64,000 nucleotides of DNA from Actinoplanes campanulatus (lineage in GTDB: Bacteria > Actinomycetota > Actinomycetes > Mycobacteriales > Micromonosporaceae). Made by a program: the position numbers and the translations under genes. The notes below the pieces were generated by a model. The model saw only the letters and a list, made by a program, of their open reading frames with translations, was not told where the DNA came from and made no database searches. Location of the stretch: NCBI RefSeq assembly GCF_014647795.1, contig NZ_BMPW01000011.1, forward strand, positions 247,330-311,329. The letters run 5' to 3'. Shown in pieces: positions 20,501 through 28,333 of this stretch. The stretch's first letter is position 1; each line of letters begins with the position of its first letter.

Positions 20501-22658
20501 CCCAGGCGAACAGCCGGACCGGGATCTGCCGGGCCGCGATGGTGACCATCACCCCGGCGCCGGCCAGCGCGGTCAGCACGGCCGCGGTCAGCCAGGAGGC
20601 GCTCAGCGCCGCGCACGCCCCGAACAGCCCGACCACCCCGGCCGCGGCGACGTGTGCGTACGCGATCCGGGAGGTGCTCGCCCACAGACCGGCGGCACCC
20701 AGGCCGATCGCCGCCAGCACCAGCGGCCAGGGCGCCTCCGACCAGGGCAGGCCCAGCGAGGCCGGCACGGAGAGCGCGGTCAGCGCGATCCCGGCGACCG
20801 CGCCCTCGTGGCGGATGCTCGACGGCAGGGCCAGGGCGGCGGCGATCGTCATCAGCAGCGCGCTGAACGCCAGCAGCCAGCCGGACGGGCCGACCGCCTC
20901 GGCGAGCTTCTGGGCGTACGCCGCGGTGTCGGCGTCCCAGACCGGCCGGGCCGCGGCGACCGGGGCGATCGCCGCCCGGATCGCGTCCACCCCGACGATC
21001 AGGCCGATCAGGGCGAGGGCGGCGGTCGACGCGTACTGCGGGCCGCGGCGCACCGGTTCGGGCAGCATCCCGATCACGGCGCCGGTGAGGGCGACGGTCG
21101 CGGCGGCGGCCACCACGTTCCACGGCGGGGAGGCCACCCCGGCGATCCGGGCGATCGCCCCGATCACCGCGAGGGTCAGGACACCGCCCGCCACGTTCAA
21201 CGCCAGCGGGTGCCGCAGCAGCCGGGCCGCGGCCACCGCGGTGCCGGCCGCGGCCACCAGGATCAGGCCGGACCGCAGCGCGTCACCGACCACCCGGGCC
21301 TGGAGCAGCGCCACCGAGGAGTAGAGCAGCGCGGCCGCGGACGCGAGGCAGAGCAGGGCGAAGGTCAGCTCACGCAGCCAGTCCGCCGACGGCGGGACGG
21401 CCGGCGGGGCCAGCGGCACCGAACCGGCCGGCGGCGCGCCCTGCGGCCGCGGACCGGGGAAGATCCGGCTCGGCGACCAACGGCGGCGGGGACGGTTCAG
21501 CCCGGCGATGATGAGATCCGGTTCCTCCGGCTGGGACTCCGGGCGTGGCGGGGCGTCCGCCGCGTACGCCGACGGGTCCGCCGGATCGGGCTCGTCCTCG
21601 CGCCGCGCGAACCGCTCGGCGTCGGCGTCCGCCTCCGCGAGCGACACGCGGTCGGCGGGCACCGGCCGGCCCAGCGGCCAGCGCGGCACCAGCCGGCCGG
21701 TGCGGATCACCCTGGTGAGAAGAAGCAGGTCGAGCACGGCCACGGCGGTCAGCGCGAGGCCCCAGCCGGCCGGGCTCTGGATCAGCGGGTACGCGAGAAG
21801 CGGCGCCACCGGTTGAGTGGCGATGACCGTCGCGTACCGGGGAGCGGTCAGCCGGGTGACCCCGGCGTAGAGGAACCCGGCCACCGCGGTGATCGCGAAG
21901 GTGATCCCGAGGTACAGCGCGGTCGGCACGTCGCCGCCGGTCAGTGGGGTGTCGTGCAGCGCGTACAGCGTCATCGGCAGCAGGATCAGGCCGATCGCCG
22001 CGACCGTCTCGCCGGTCGAGGTCAGCCCCCGCTTGGCCACGCCGGGCGCCGCGGACAGGGCGATCCCGGTGGCCAGGGCCAGGATCAGCGCCCGGGCGAA
22101 CGGGTTCGAGACCGCCACCCCGGCGAACACCACGGCCGCCACCCCGAGCAGCAGGGCGCCGAGGACCAGCAGGATGTTCTGCACCGACTGGGTGGAGGCC
22201 TCCGGTGGATGCTCCATGGTGGCCAGCGGTGGCCGCCTCGAGCTCGGCGGCGGGGCCACCCGCTCGGTCGGCGGCGGATCGTCGACCAGCACGGTCACCC
22301 CGTCGGAGGCGACCCCGGGCGGGCCGGTGCGCGCGGTGCCCGGCTCGGCCCAGTCCGGCGGCGGGGGCTGCCGCCGGCGGGGCCGGGGCGGCGGCTCCTC
22401 GGCGGCGTGCGGGGCCCCGGGCGGTGGGGGCGGCGGGAAGTCCTCCGGCGGGCGGCGCCGGGTGGAGCGCCGGCTCTTGGCGCCCTTCTGCTTCTGGGCG
22501 TGCGACAGGATGTCCCGCTGGAACTGGGCGGCCTGGATCTTGCTGGCGATCTTGGTGCGTTCGGCCGCGGCCTGCATGTCCCGGATCTTCAGATCCGCTA
22601 TCGACGCGTCGATGCGAGCCAGTTCGTCTCCGTAGTCGGGCTCGTCTGCCTGCGCCAC
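17544..22658 (-). CDS. Giant polytopic membrane protein (SCO7613-like)
   Basis: This 1704-residue protein begins with a predicted coiled coil (about residues 5-60, DELARIDASIADLKIRDMQ), a basic and proline-rich linker (about 65-160), then a very long series of hydrophobic segments, by eye about 40 or more helices, with one hydrophilic insert around 360-420. It resembles the SCO7613-type C-terminal-domain membrane proteins of actinomycetes, whose function is unknown. GTG 22658 is preferred over 22715 because GAGGGGGT sits just upstream. Its stop overlaps the putative promoter of the sigma-factor operon. No transport or catalytic motif was recognised. Confidence 0.8.
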   Translation of the reverse strand: MAQADEPDYGDELARIDASIADLKIRDMQAAAERTKIASKIQAAQFQRDILSHAQKQKGAKSRRSTRRRPPEDFPPPPPPGAPHAAEEPPPRPRRRQPPPPDWAEPGTARTGPPGVASDGVTVLVDDPPPTERVAPPPSSRRPPLATMEHPPEASTQSVQNILLVLGALLLGVAAVVFAGVAVSNPFARALILALATGIALSAAPGVAKRGLTSTGETVAAIGLILLPMTLYALHDTPLTGGDVPTALYLGITFAITAVAGFLYAGVTRLTAPRYATVIATQPVAPLLAYPLIQSPAGWGLALTAVAVLDLLLLTRVIRTGRLVPRWPLGRPVPADRVSLAEADADAERFARREDEPDPADPSAYAADAPPRPESQPEEPDLIIAGLNRPRRRWSPSRIFPGPRPQGAPPAGSVPLAPPAVPPSADWLRELTFALLCLASAAALLYSSVALLQARVVGDALRSGLILVAAAGTAVAAARLLRHPLALNVAGGVLTLAVIGAIARIAGVASPPWNVVAAAATVALTGAVIGMLPEPVRRGPQYASTAALALIGLIVGVDAIRAAIAPVAAARPVWDADTAAYAQKLAEAVGPSGWLLAFSALLMTIAAALALPSSIRHEGAVAGIALTALSVPASLGLPWSEAPWPLVLAAIGLGAAGLWASTSRIAYAHVAAAGVVGLFGACAALSASWLTAAVLTALAGAGVMVTIAARQIPVRLFAWVVGDWASGAAALAVPGAAVTAALAVADPGGGPPPNAGSTVPALAAGFLAVAGTLSYAAVFQVARREISLPLTIGTGLGAVTLALAALFAPGATAPDVWVGALLLAAAGLLFFAKSIDNRGRTDRMLDGPDIAAAAATVAICGALARVAALGFPAAPLAVAGVVVLLVGMGVTVLPDDWRPGPARGLGIAALVVGAIAGWQALVGGLKVLSLPGGLWEAQLEAYPATAPAGAWQAPFALVMVAITAGIAMPRPWSSYASGLAAVLAAIGTPYALGFPWWSPLIIGTAVAVGYALAAVAALDPNAARARAGVAAVALLHAVAVGLARPWSTALALLVVVLLGALVAAMARIPARLPASAFEDTAELESADPDRPPVRVLPRHRAQIGGAATASALLALPGFLAAVAAGQGHDLQVMLTAALAGSTLGLAVLAAAGRFLPQYLPWATIGVVLGASVTAIACIPTDYPTALYAAAAALVGVLAEMLRGSVPPAPTDPVPRVAPFNDPAVGRYSRIRRPGWGERWLADPATGAVMLALLPTVLALFSLAPALRAALIDPLAQLAAIWQGPVAALADPAAGNVDATSALAAVLLTGAAALAAIGFGGKASEAVPVILPGLALTLLITPIALHAGYPAATGAALVVFTISMLGLALTPPPLATRAPVLRTTRTAVFVIGLLAGGAGLAGSLAEVPLTLFTLGSAVGVGLVGAINGRTQMARLLGWLFAALMGQMFVLAVSIAAGLERQWAAFGVLAVGAVLLTLEAALPRLGLPQYRAEAVTIEWSGYTSAAIAGALAFDSPAHLAALLAAWGAVLGLAASRPDRNASQRRTLFWVAVGFEIAGWWLFISLASVGLPEAYTLPFAALALAVGVVEAHHRPDLSSWAAYGPALLAAFVPTIGIVLTGDGGDLRAVLLLLGAVLTLIVGSRTRQQAPVVVGTAATVIAALAFAFTVGGPWLMLVPVGVVLLFLGASSENRRRTQEFREVLAKMR

Positions 22659-22888
22659 AGGACCCCCTCGTACCACGCGGCCGCGCTCCGTAGTTAGAGC
22701 ATGCCGTTCCGACACCTCATTAGAACAGTCTCAAGCGGGTGGAGATCTGCGGAAACGGCCCCGAACCCGGCGGTTTCCCGGCATGCCCCCGATCGGGCGG
22801 CGATATTCGGCACAGGAGGCGGTGTTGCCAGGGCCACGCTACGCGCCGGTAACATGGCTCCGGGACCGGCTTAGGGAAGGTTAAGGAC

Positions 22889-24043
22889 ATGGCTGACTTC
22901 GACGTCTACCGGCTTCCGGAGGACCACGAGACGATCCGTGCCGCGGTGCGCGAGATCTGCGACGCGCGGGTCGCCCCGCACGCCGCCGAGGCCGACGAGA
23001 CCGGCGAGTTTCCCAAGGCGTCGTACGACGCTCTCCGCTCCTCCGACTTCCACGCGCCGCACATTCCGGTGGAGTACGGCGGCGCCGGCGCCGACGCCCT
23101 CGCCACGGCCATCGTGATCGAGGAGGTGGCCCGTGCCTGCGCCTCGTCGTCGCTGATCCCCGCGGTCAACAAGCTCGGCACCATGCCGCTGCTGATCGCC
23201 GGGTCCGAGGAGCTCAAGCACAAGTACCTCTCGAAGGTCGCCTCGGGCGAGGCGATGTTCTCGTACTGCCTCTCCGAGCCGGAGGCCGGCTCCGACGCCG
23301 CCTCGATGACCACGCGCGCGGTCCGCGACGGCGACCACTGGGTGCTCAACGGCGTGAAGCGGTGGATCACCAACGCCGGCGTCTCCGAGTACTACACGGT
23401 CTTCGCGGTCACCGACCCGTCCGCCCGGTCCCGCGGCATCTCCGCCTTCGTGGTCGAGAAGTCCGACGAGGGCGTCAGCTTCGGCTCGCCGGAGAAGAAG
23501 CTCGGCATCAAGGGCTCGCCCACCCGTGAGGTCTACTTCGACAACGTACGCATCCCGGCCGACCGGATGATCGGCGACGAGGGCACCGGCTTCGCCACCG
23601 CGATGAAGACCCTCGACCACACCCGGGTCACCATCGCGGCGCAGGCCATCGGCATCGCGCAGGGCGCGCTCGACTTCGCTCTGGGGTACGCCAAGGAGCG
23701 CAAGCAGTTCGGTAAGTCGATCGCCGACTTCCAGGGCCTCCAGTTCATGCTCGCCGACATGGGCATGAAGCTCGAGGCGGCCCGCCAGCTCACCTACGCC
23801 GCGGCCGGCAAGAGCGAGCGCGGCGACGCCGACCTGACCTACTTCGGCGCGGCCGCGAAGTGCTTCGCCTCGGACGCCGCCATGGAGATCACCACCGACG
23901 CGGTCCAGATCCTCGGCGGGTACGGCTACACCCGCGACTACCCGGTCGAGCGCATGATGCGCGACGCCAAGATCACCCAGATCTACGAAGGCACGAATCA
24001 GGTCCAGCGCATCGTCATGGCGCGACAGCTTCTGAAGGACTAA
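22889..24043 (+). CDS. Acyl-CoA dehydrogenase (FadE25-like)
   Basis: This 384-residue flavoenzyme oxidises acyl-CoA to enoyl-CoA. It has the family signatures CLSEPEAGSDAASM, KRWITNAGVSEYYTVFAV, GFATAMKTLDHTRV and, near the C-terminus, ITQIYEGTNQVQRIVMAR. The Glu of YEGT (E367) aligns with the catalytic base of medium- and short-chain enzymes. Length is normal and the start has AAGG upstream. The association with purK-purE matches fadE25 of Mycobacterium. The last 25 codons recur twice downstream (29833 and 34417), so the present 3' end may have been supplied by an integrated element. The gene ends in GAC TAA where the copies end GGC TGA. Confidence 0.95.
   Translation: MADFDVYRLPEDHETIRAAVREICDARVAPHAAEADETGEFPKASYDALRSSDFHAPHIPVEYGGAGADALATAIVIEEVARACASSSLIPAVNKLGTMPLLIAGSEELKHKYLSKVASGEAMFSYCLSEPEAGSDAASMTTRAVRDGDHWVLNGVKRWITNAGVSEYYTVFAVTDPSARSRGISAFVVEKSDEGVSFGSPEKKLGIKGSPTREVYFDNVRIPADRMIGDEGTGFATAMKTLDHTRVTIAAQAIGIAQGALDFALGYAKERKQFGKSIADFQGLQFMLADMGMKLEAARQLTYAAAGKSERGDADLTYFGAAAKCFASDAAMEITTDAVQILGGYGYTRDYPVERMMRDAKITQIYEGTNQVQRIVMARQLLKD
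23969..24043 (+). repeat. Direct repeat copy 1: 3' end of the acyl-CoA dehydrogenase gene (attL-like)
   Basis: These 75 bases form the last 24 codons plus stop of the intact gene. They match the copy at 29833-29907 at 70 of 75 positions and the copy at 34417-34491 at 65 of 75. The segment contains AGATCTACGA (23979-23988), which covers the I-Y-E codons including catalytic E367. This is the pattern left by site-specific integration into the 3' end of a gene with restoration of its reading frame. Confidence 0.85.
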
Positions 24044-24067
24044 AGGGCGAGTTTTGGCGGGTCAAAG

Positions 24068-24099
24068 CAGGGTCGACTTTAGATGGTCGGCCCTGTTTT
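24068..24099 (+). terminator. Rho-independent terminator of the acyl-CoA dehydrogenase gene
   Basis: A 10-bp stem (CAGGGTCGAC with GTCGGCCCTG, one G-U pair) encloses an eight-base loop and is followed by TTTT. Related hairpins follow each displaced gene tail, at 29945 and 34529. The terminator therefore belongs to the unit that each integration event duplicates. Confidence 0.75.
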
Positions 24100-24754
24100 G
24101 GTCTCGGAAACTCGTAGATGTCCGCGATTCACGAGTGCGAGATGGCTGTCGATGGGTCGTGGGGGTGCGGCAGGGCGCTCCGGTGCGCTGTGTGAGCCAT
24201 TTTCCCAGCTCAGGGCTGTTATGACTGCTGACGCTCTGGTTACTTTGCGTGTGGGTGTCGGGACGAAGTGAAGTCCACTTGGATACTTTCGGTTGGCATC
24301 ATGGGCAAATCCTGGGCCGAGCCATCGCTTGATTCAACTGGAACGATGGATGGGCCAATGTCGGACTGCCCCGCGAGCTGTCGTTCCGCGTCGTTCTGAC
24401 GAGCCGGTCAGGGCTCCGCGAATTACGGTGGTGAGGAATCGGTACGTGATGGTGGGGAGCTGTCGCGGTCGTCGCTCTATGTAATCGCGGGGGCTGCTTG
24501 CCGACCACGTCCAGCGGCCGTGGTGACCGTCGATGGCGCAACGTGTGGGGGCCCCGGTGCCCCGGCTGCAATTCGTCAGACAGGTCATCCAGCACAGTTC
24601 CCGGCGCTGTTTCACCTCCAGCCAGCGGCGACCGTCCTTGAGCGTGACGAACCAACTCCTGACCTTGTGCTGGTCGGACGGCCCCCGATATCGGCGATAG
24701 GATCTGTATCGAGTCCTGCCCGTCTGCCGGACATGTGATGAGAGGAACAGGACT
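24100..24754. other. Element 1 left arm and non-coding stretch
   Basis: The first 220 bases are homologous to 29980-30195. Shared blocks are CTCGTAGATGTCCGCGAT (24111-24128), TTTTCCCAGCTCAG (24200-24213) and AAATCCTGGG (24307-24316). CGTAGAT at 24113-24119 forms an imperfect inverted pair with ATTCACG at 24127-24133, and ATCTACG-type words also occur in the repeat core. Beyond 24330 no gene is convincing. A minus-strand frame (24334-24615, 93 codons, GTG start) has protein-like composition at its beginning but no family and no clear ribosome-binding site. Confidence 0.5.
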
Positions 24755-25117
24755 GTGGCTGAGCTGGCCGAGTCGGGGCCTGGCGCGCCGCGCGGGTCAC
24801 GGTACGCAGATCAGCGGCCGTATGTCGTCATCGAGCAATTCGATGAGCTGAACGGGCCGATCGCGGGTCAGGTCGTGCTCAGCCGACGGCTCGACTGGTC
24901 CGGGCGTGCGCGATACGACCTCGCCAACCCGCGCCGGCTCGCCAGCATGTACGAGACCGTCCTGCGCGAGGCGACAACCATCGAGGATCTTCAGCTCTGG
25001 CTGAACGGGCCGACACTCCGACGCCTTTGGGGCGGCTTGGCCCTTCCGCCACAGGTGCGACTCGCCTGGGAGTCGAAGCACCCGGTACTTGCTGACTCCC
25101 GCAGGGCCGCTGCGTAG
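24755..25117 (+). CDS. Small protein paired with AbiEii-like nucleotidyltransferase
   Basis: This 120-residue protein has the core PYVVIEQFDELNGPIAGQV, RRLDWSGRARYDL and RRLASMYETVLREA, then an LRRLWGGLALPPQVR segment. I have seen this pattern in small actinomycete proteins encoded directly upstream of AbiEii/AbiGii-type nucleotidyltransferases, but I know of no proven function. Its stop overlaps the next start (TAGTG), the tight coupling typical of a two-gene module. With the partner truncated, it is an orphan. An antitoxin-like role is only a guess from position. Confidence 0.6.
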   Translation: MAELAESGPGAPRGSRYADQRPYVVIEQFDELNGPIAGQVVLSRRLDWSGRARYDLANPRRLASMYETVLREATTIEDLQLWLNGPTLRRLWGGLALPPQVRLAWESKHPVLADSRRAAA

Positions 25118-25326
25118 TGCCTCACGAGGCGGAGCCGCTGCACCTTGTGCTTGCCGAGATCGGTCTACGCGCGGGCGGCCCGTTCGGCTTCGCCTTGGCT
25201 GGAGGGCATGCCGTCGCGGCGCACGGCATCATCGACAGGCCGAGTGAGGACGTCGACCTCTTCGCCGACTGGCAACGGCGCGCAGATTTCCCCGTGGACG
25301 GCCAGTTCCGATATTACGGAGGGTGA
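25117..25326 (+). pseudogene. Truncated AbiEii/AbiGii-type nucleotidyltransferase
   Basis: These 69 codons hold the N-terminal part of a nucleotidyltransferase-fold toxin: FALAGGHAVAAHGIIDRPSE followed by DVDLF, the pattern G-G-H-A ... E-D-V-D-L-F that carries the metal-binding aspartates. After DWQRRADFP the frame leaves the family and stops. Full proteins have about 200 or more residues, so more than two-thirds is missing. The DNA after the break shows no continuation in other frames. It is the remnant of a type IV toxin-antitoxin-like module. Confidence 0.6.
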
Positions 25327-25736
25327 TCGAGCCAGGTAGGGCATGGGCGGGTGGTTCGCGGGCACCGGGGAGCCGCGCCAGTAGTGGCCGTCGCACAGCG
25401 GCCATACCGCGAAGGCCGTAGCACCGGCGCCTACTGGCCGGGGGCACTGGCGTTATTTGCGCTGTCGGCAGCCTGGGCGAGCGATGAGCTTGGCGTAGGT
25501 GTGAACTGAGCGGTGGAGATCAAGCACTTCGGCCGGGGCCGGGGCTGATGTGGTGCTGGGGGTACGCCCTTGGGGAACACCGGAACGGAACGGCGCTACG
25601 GATCCCGGCTTGTTGGCTCGGGCGTGCAAGCCGCTTCCTGGTGAGGTCTGTGGCCGGGCTGGTGCGTGGTCGGCCCCGTTCACAGCGAGAATCGTCTGGG
25701 GTGCTGGTGGCATCCCGGAAGATCCTCGTGGGGATC
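25327..25736. other. Non-coding stretch between toxin remnant and transposase fragment
   Basis: This 410-base stretch holds only short frames with composition typical of chance reading. I recognise no gene, terminator or repeat. It may be debris from the insertion that truncated the AbiEii-like gene. Confidence 0.3.
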
Positions 25737-26219
25737 TCAACAAGATTCGTTGAGGCAGCGGTATTCAAAGTGGGTGAGGTGTAGCGCTGCCGCGACGACG
25801 TCGCCGATTCTTCGGGGGCTGATCGTGCCGTGACGCGGGGTTTTCCAGCGGCCGACCAGGATGGCGAAGCCGCGTTCTCCTTGCCAGCGCAGGCCGCGCA
25901 ACAGCCGGTTGACGCTGCGGTTGGCGACGGCGAGAGGTTTGCCGTCAGTGGGCTGCTTGGTGGGGGTCTTGATGCCGTGGCCTGCGCCTTCGTAGCCGGA
26001 GTCGGCCAGGGTGGGCAGGTCGAGTTCGGCGGCGGCCCAGTTCAGGGAGGCGGTGATGTCGAGGTGTTTGGCGCAGGTCAGGCCGTGCAGATGGCCGGGC
26101 ATCGCGTCGGCGGTCCAGATCGAAAGGCCGTTCGGGAGCATGATGGCTTGGATGTTCGCGCCGAAGGCGCGCTGCATTCCCGAGTACCAGGTCTCCGCGA
26201 CCACTCGGAAACCGGTCAA
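25737..26219 (-). pseudogene. C-terminal fragment of an IS5-type (DDE_Tnp_4) transposase
   Basis: The 160 codons match the second half of an IS5-type transposase. WYSGMQRAFGANIQAIMLP and WTADAMPGHLHGLTCAKHLD contain the second catalytic Asp region, LPTLADSGYEGAGHGI follows, and LRGLRWQGERGFAILVGRW carries the C-terminal Glu helix. The N-terminal helix-turn-helix and first Asp are absent; the frame opens without them. I found no terminal inverted repeats, so the element is a non-autonomous remnant. Confidence 0.65.
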
Positions 26220-26577
26220 TCCGGTGGCAGCGGGTGTGCGAACAACACCGGCTTAGGTGCTGGGACCGGAGCCCATTCTATTCTGACGCGAACGGATGGC
26301 GAAGCCGATGCATCGCCTGCTCGCCGCGGTCCGAATCACGATGCGTGGGGGCCGGATTTGCCGCGGCGGCTGGGGCGAGGAACGGTGTCAAGTGCCCGAG
26401 GGTCGGGGCTGGGGCGATGCGTCGGAAACGCGAAAGGTCGGAAAGTGGGCGGGATGCGGACACGCCCGGCGCTTTGATGATCGCCATAATAGGTCTTTCT
26501 CGAGCGGCACGCACATGAGAGCGCGGAAACAGCGAAATATTGAGTGAACAGTCTCGAATAATTGCAGTGGAGAGATA
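26220..26577. other. Gap upstream of the transposase fragment
   Basis: This stretch should contain the missing 5' part of the transposase, but no frame shows it. Short open frames on both strands lack family features. It ends at the terminator hairpin of the cold-shock gene. Confidence 0.3.
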
Positions 26578-26615
26578 CCGAAGGCGGCTCGCTGAACCAG
26601 TCGAGCCGCCTTCGG
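26578..26615 (-). terminator. Terminator of the cold-shock gene
   Basis: A perfect 14-bp inverted repeat (arms 26578-26591 and 26602-26615, beginning CCGAAGGCGG) surrounds a 10-base loop, 11 bases after the csp stop. The T-tract on the minus strand is weak, so it may work as a hairpin-only terminator, common in high-GC actinobacteria. Confidence 0.65.
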
Positions 26616-26626
26616 TGGTCCGTGGA

Positions 26627-26830
26627 TCAGAGAGCGCGGATGTTCTCGGCCTGCGGGCCCTTCTGGCCCTGCGTGACGTCGAACTCCACCCGCTGGTTCT
26701 CGTCGAGGCTACGGAAGCCGCTCGCCGAGATCGCCGAGAAGTGGGCGAACACGTCGGGGCCGCCGCCGTCCTGGCTGATGAACCCGAAGCCCTTGTCGCC
26801 GTTGAACCATTTCACGGTGCCTGTAGCCAT
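26627..26830 (-). CDS. Cold-shock protein (CspA family)
   Basis: This 67-residue nucleic-acid chaperone has the RNA-binding motifs [13 protein letters not shown] and DVFAHFSAI, and the usual C-terminal [14 protein letters not shown]. Length is exactly that of the family. The ribosome-binding site AAGGAA lies seven bases before the ATG. A 5' leader of more than 100 bases contains a strong hairpin with T-tract (26921-26959). It is intact although most neighbours in this island are broken, so it may be functional cargo or a captured chromosomal gene. Confidence 0.92.
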   Translation of the reverse strand: MATGTVKWFNGDKGFGFISQDGGGPDVFAHFSAISASGFRSLDENQRVEFDVTQGQKGPQAENIRAL

Positions 26831-26920
26831 GTCTTTTCCTTAGCAAGCTGTCGGAATCCGCACTGTGCGGACCCTTGCGCCGCCGCGTTGATCACCCGCA
26901 TCGCATCGACGCGGAAAACG

Positions 26921-26959
26921 AAAAAGCGCCTGGAGGGGTTCAGATAACCCATCAGGCGC
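26921..26959 (-). promoter_or_regulatory. Hairpin with T-tract in the csp leader (possible attenuator)
   Basis: On the minus strand a two-part stem (GCGCCTG with CAGGCGC, inner GGGTT with AACCC, loop ATCTG) is followed at once by TTTTT. It lies about 90 bases before the csp ATG. No minus-strand gene lies upstream for it to terminate, so it may be a conditional terminator or cold-sensing element in the leader. A relic terminator of a lost gene is the alternative. Confidence 0.45.
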
Positions 26960-27110
26960 CGAAAACGTCTACGGAAATCAAAACTGCAACACGGCAACCA
27001 TAACACAGAAATTCGGCTGCCGACCCGGAATCTTGCCGCCGATTTCCGGCTCGGCGTTACCCGGCACCGGTTTCTGCGGCCGGCCTAGGGCGGTCCGTAA
27101 GGACGAGACG

Positions 27111-28318
27111 ATGGATGTCGAGCCGGTTCTGATCTTTGTCCTCGCCCTTATCGCCGTAGTCGCGGTGGTGCGCTGGGTCGCCGGACAGACCGGGTTGCCC
27201 GCCGCCGCGCTGCTGCCGATCATCGGCATCGGATACTCCGTCCTGCCGGGGCCCAACGTCCCGCTCGATCCGGACGTCGTCCTGGCGTTCGTGTTGCCGC
27301 CGCTGCGGTACAGCGCCGCCCTGGACTCGTCCACGGTCGCGATCCGCCGCAATCTGCGTACCATGGTCAGTCTGTCGGCGGTCCTGGTCCTGCTCACCGC
27401 ACTGCTGATCGGCCTGGGTTTCTCGCGGTTCGTCACCGGCGCGACCCTGGCCGTCGGCATTGCGGTCGGTGCGGCGGTCGCGCCACCCGACCCGGTCGCC
27501 GCGCTCGCCGTCGTGCGTAAGGTGGGGCTTCCACCCCGGATCATCACCCTGATCCAGGGTGAGGGACTTCTCAACGATGCCACCGCGCTCACCATCCTGA
27601 GCGTCGCGGCCGCCACGGCCACCGGAGACCGGTTCTCGGCGCCGGTCCGCCCTCGGTCAGTTCCTGCTCGTCGCCGCAGGCGGAGTGGCCGCGGGCGCAC
27701 TGGTCGCTTTCGCCGTCCGCCTGTTGTCCCGGCCGCTCAGCGGCGATTTACTGCTGGCGAACGCCGTGTCGCTGGCCACACCGTTCGGCGCCTACCTCTT
27801 CGGTGAGGTGATACACGTCTCCGGTGTGCTGGCCGTGGTCGTAGCCGGGCTGATCGTGGGGCACCGTCGTGGTCGTGCTCGTCACCCCGGTCGGGCAGGG
27901 CCTGACGTTCGCGCCGATGGTCCGGGCACTGGGGCTGCGCGCGGACGACAACGATCAGGCCCTTCTCCGGAACGAGGCGCGGGCGGCATCCGTCGCGGCC
28001 GCCCTCACCGCGCTCAACGAGCTCGATGACTAGGGAAACGACGACATCAGCGGCCAGGTGATCGAGCAGCTGCGGGCCCGGCCGAGCCGTTATCGGGACC
28101 GGCTCTCCCTGTTGCGCGACAACGACTCGGCGGGTCCGCCGATCTCGCCGCAGTACGAGGCCGCCCTGCACGTGCGCCGGGTGGCCATCGATGCCCAGCG
28201 GGAGGAGTGCCTGCGCCGGCGCGATGCCGGACGGCTGTCCGACGAGGGTCTGCGCGTGCTGGAACGCGAACTGGATCTTGAGGAGCGGCTGTTGCCGGAC
28301 CGGCCGGCTCGCCGGTGA
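27111..28318 (+). pseudogene. Na+/H+ antiporter (CPA1 type), frameshifted and internally deleted
   Basis: The N-terminal part from ATG 27111 is a clear monovalent cation/proton antiporter: LRYSAALDSSTVAIRRNLRTM, AVAPPDPVAALAVVRKVGLP and IQGEGLLNDATALTI. The frame shifts near 27645 and continues as ALGQFLLVAAGGVAAGALVAF. At about 27862, after VAGLIVGHR, the sequence jumps to the segment TPVGQGLTF...VRALGLRADDNDQA, losing the later membrane helices. A TAG at 28031 interrupts the C-terminal cytoplasmic tail, which otherwise runs to 28318. Intact proteins have about 520 residues. Transport function is certainly lost. Confidence 0.75.
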
Positions 28319-28333
28319 AGCCGGCACACGCCG

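Noticed and set aside
17889-22697. A 1602-codon plus-strand frame antisense to the giant membrane protein
   Set aside because: It is a codon-position artefact of GC-rich DNA; no domain is visible and the minus-strand frame has membrane-helix periodicity and a ribosome-binding site.
23969-24099. tRNA gene as integration target
   Set aside because: The repeated segment is protein-coding sequence plus a terminator; it does not fold as a cloverleaf.
25830-26477. Plus-strand frame over the transposase fragment
   Set aside because: The minus strand matches a DDE transposase; the plus frame is its shadow.
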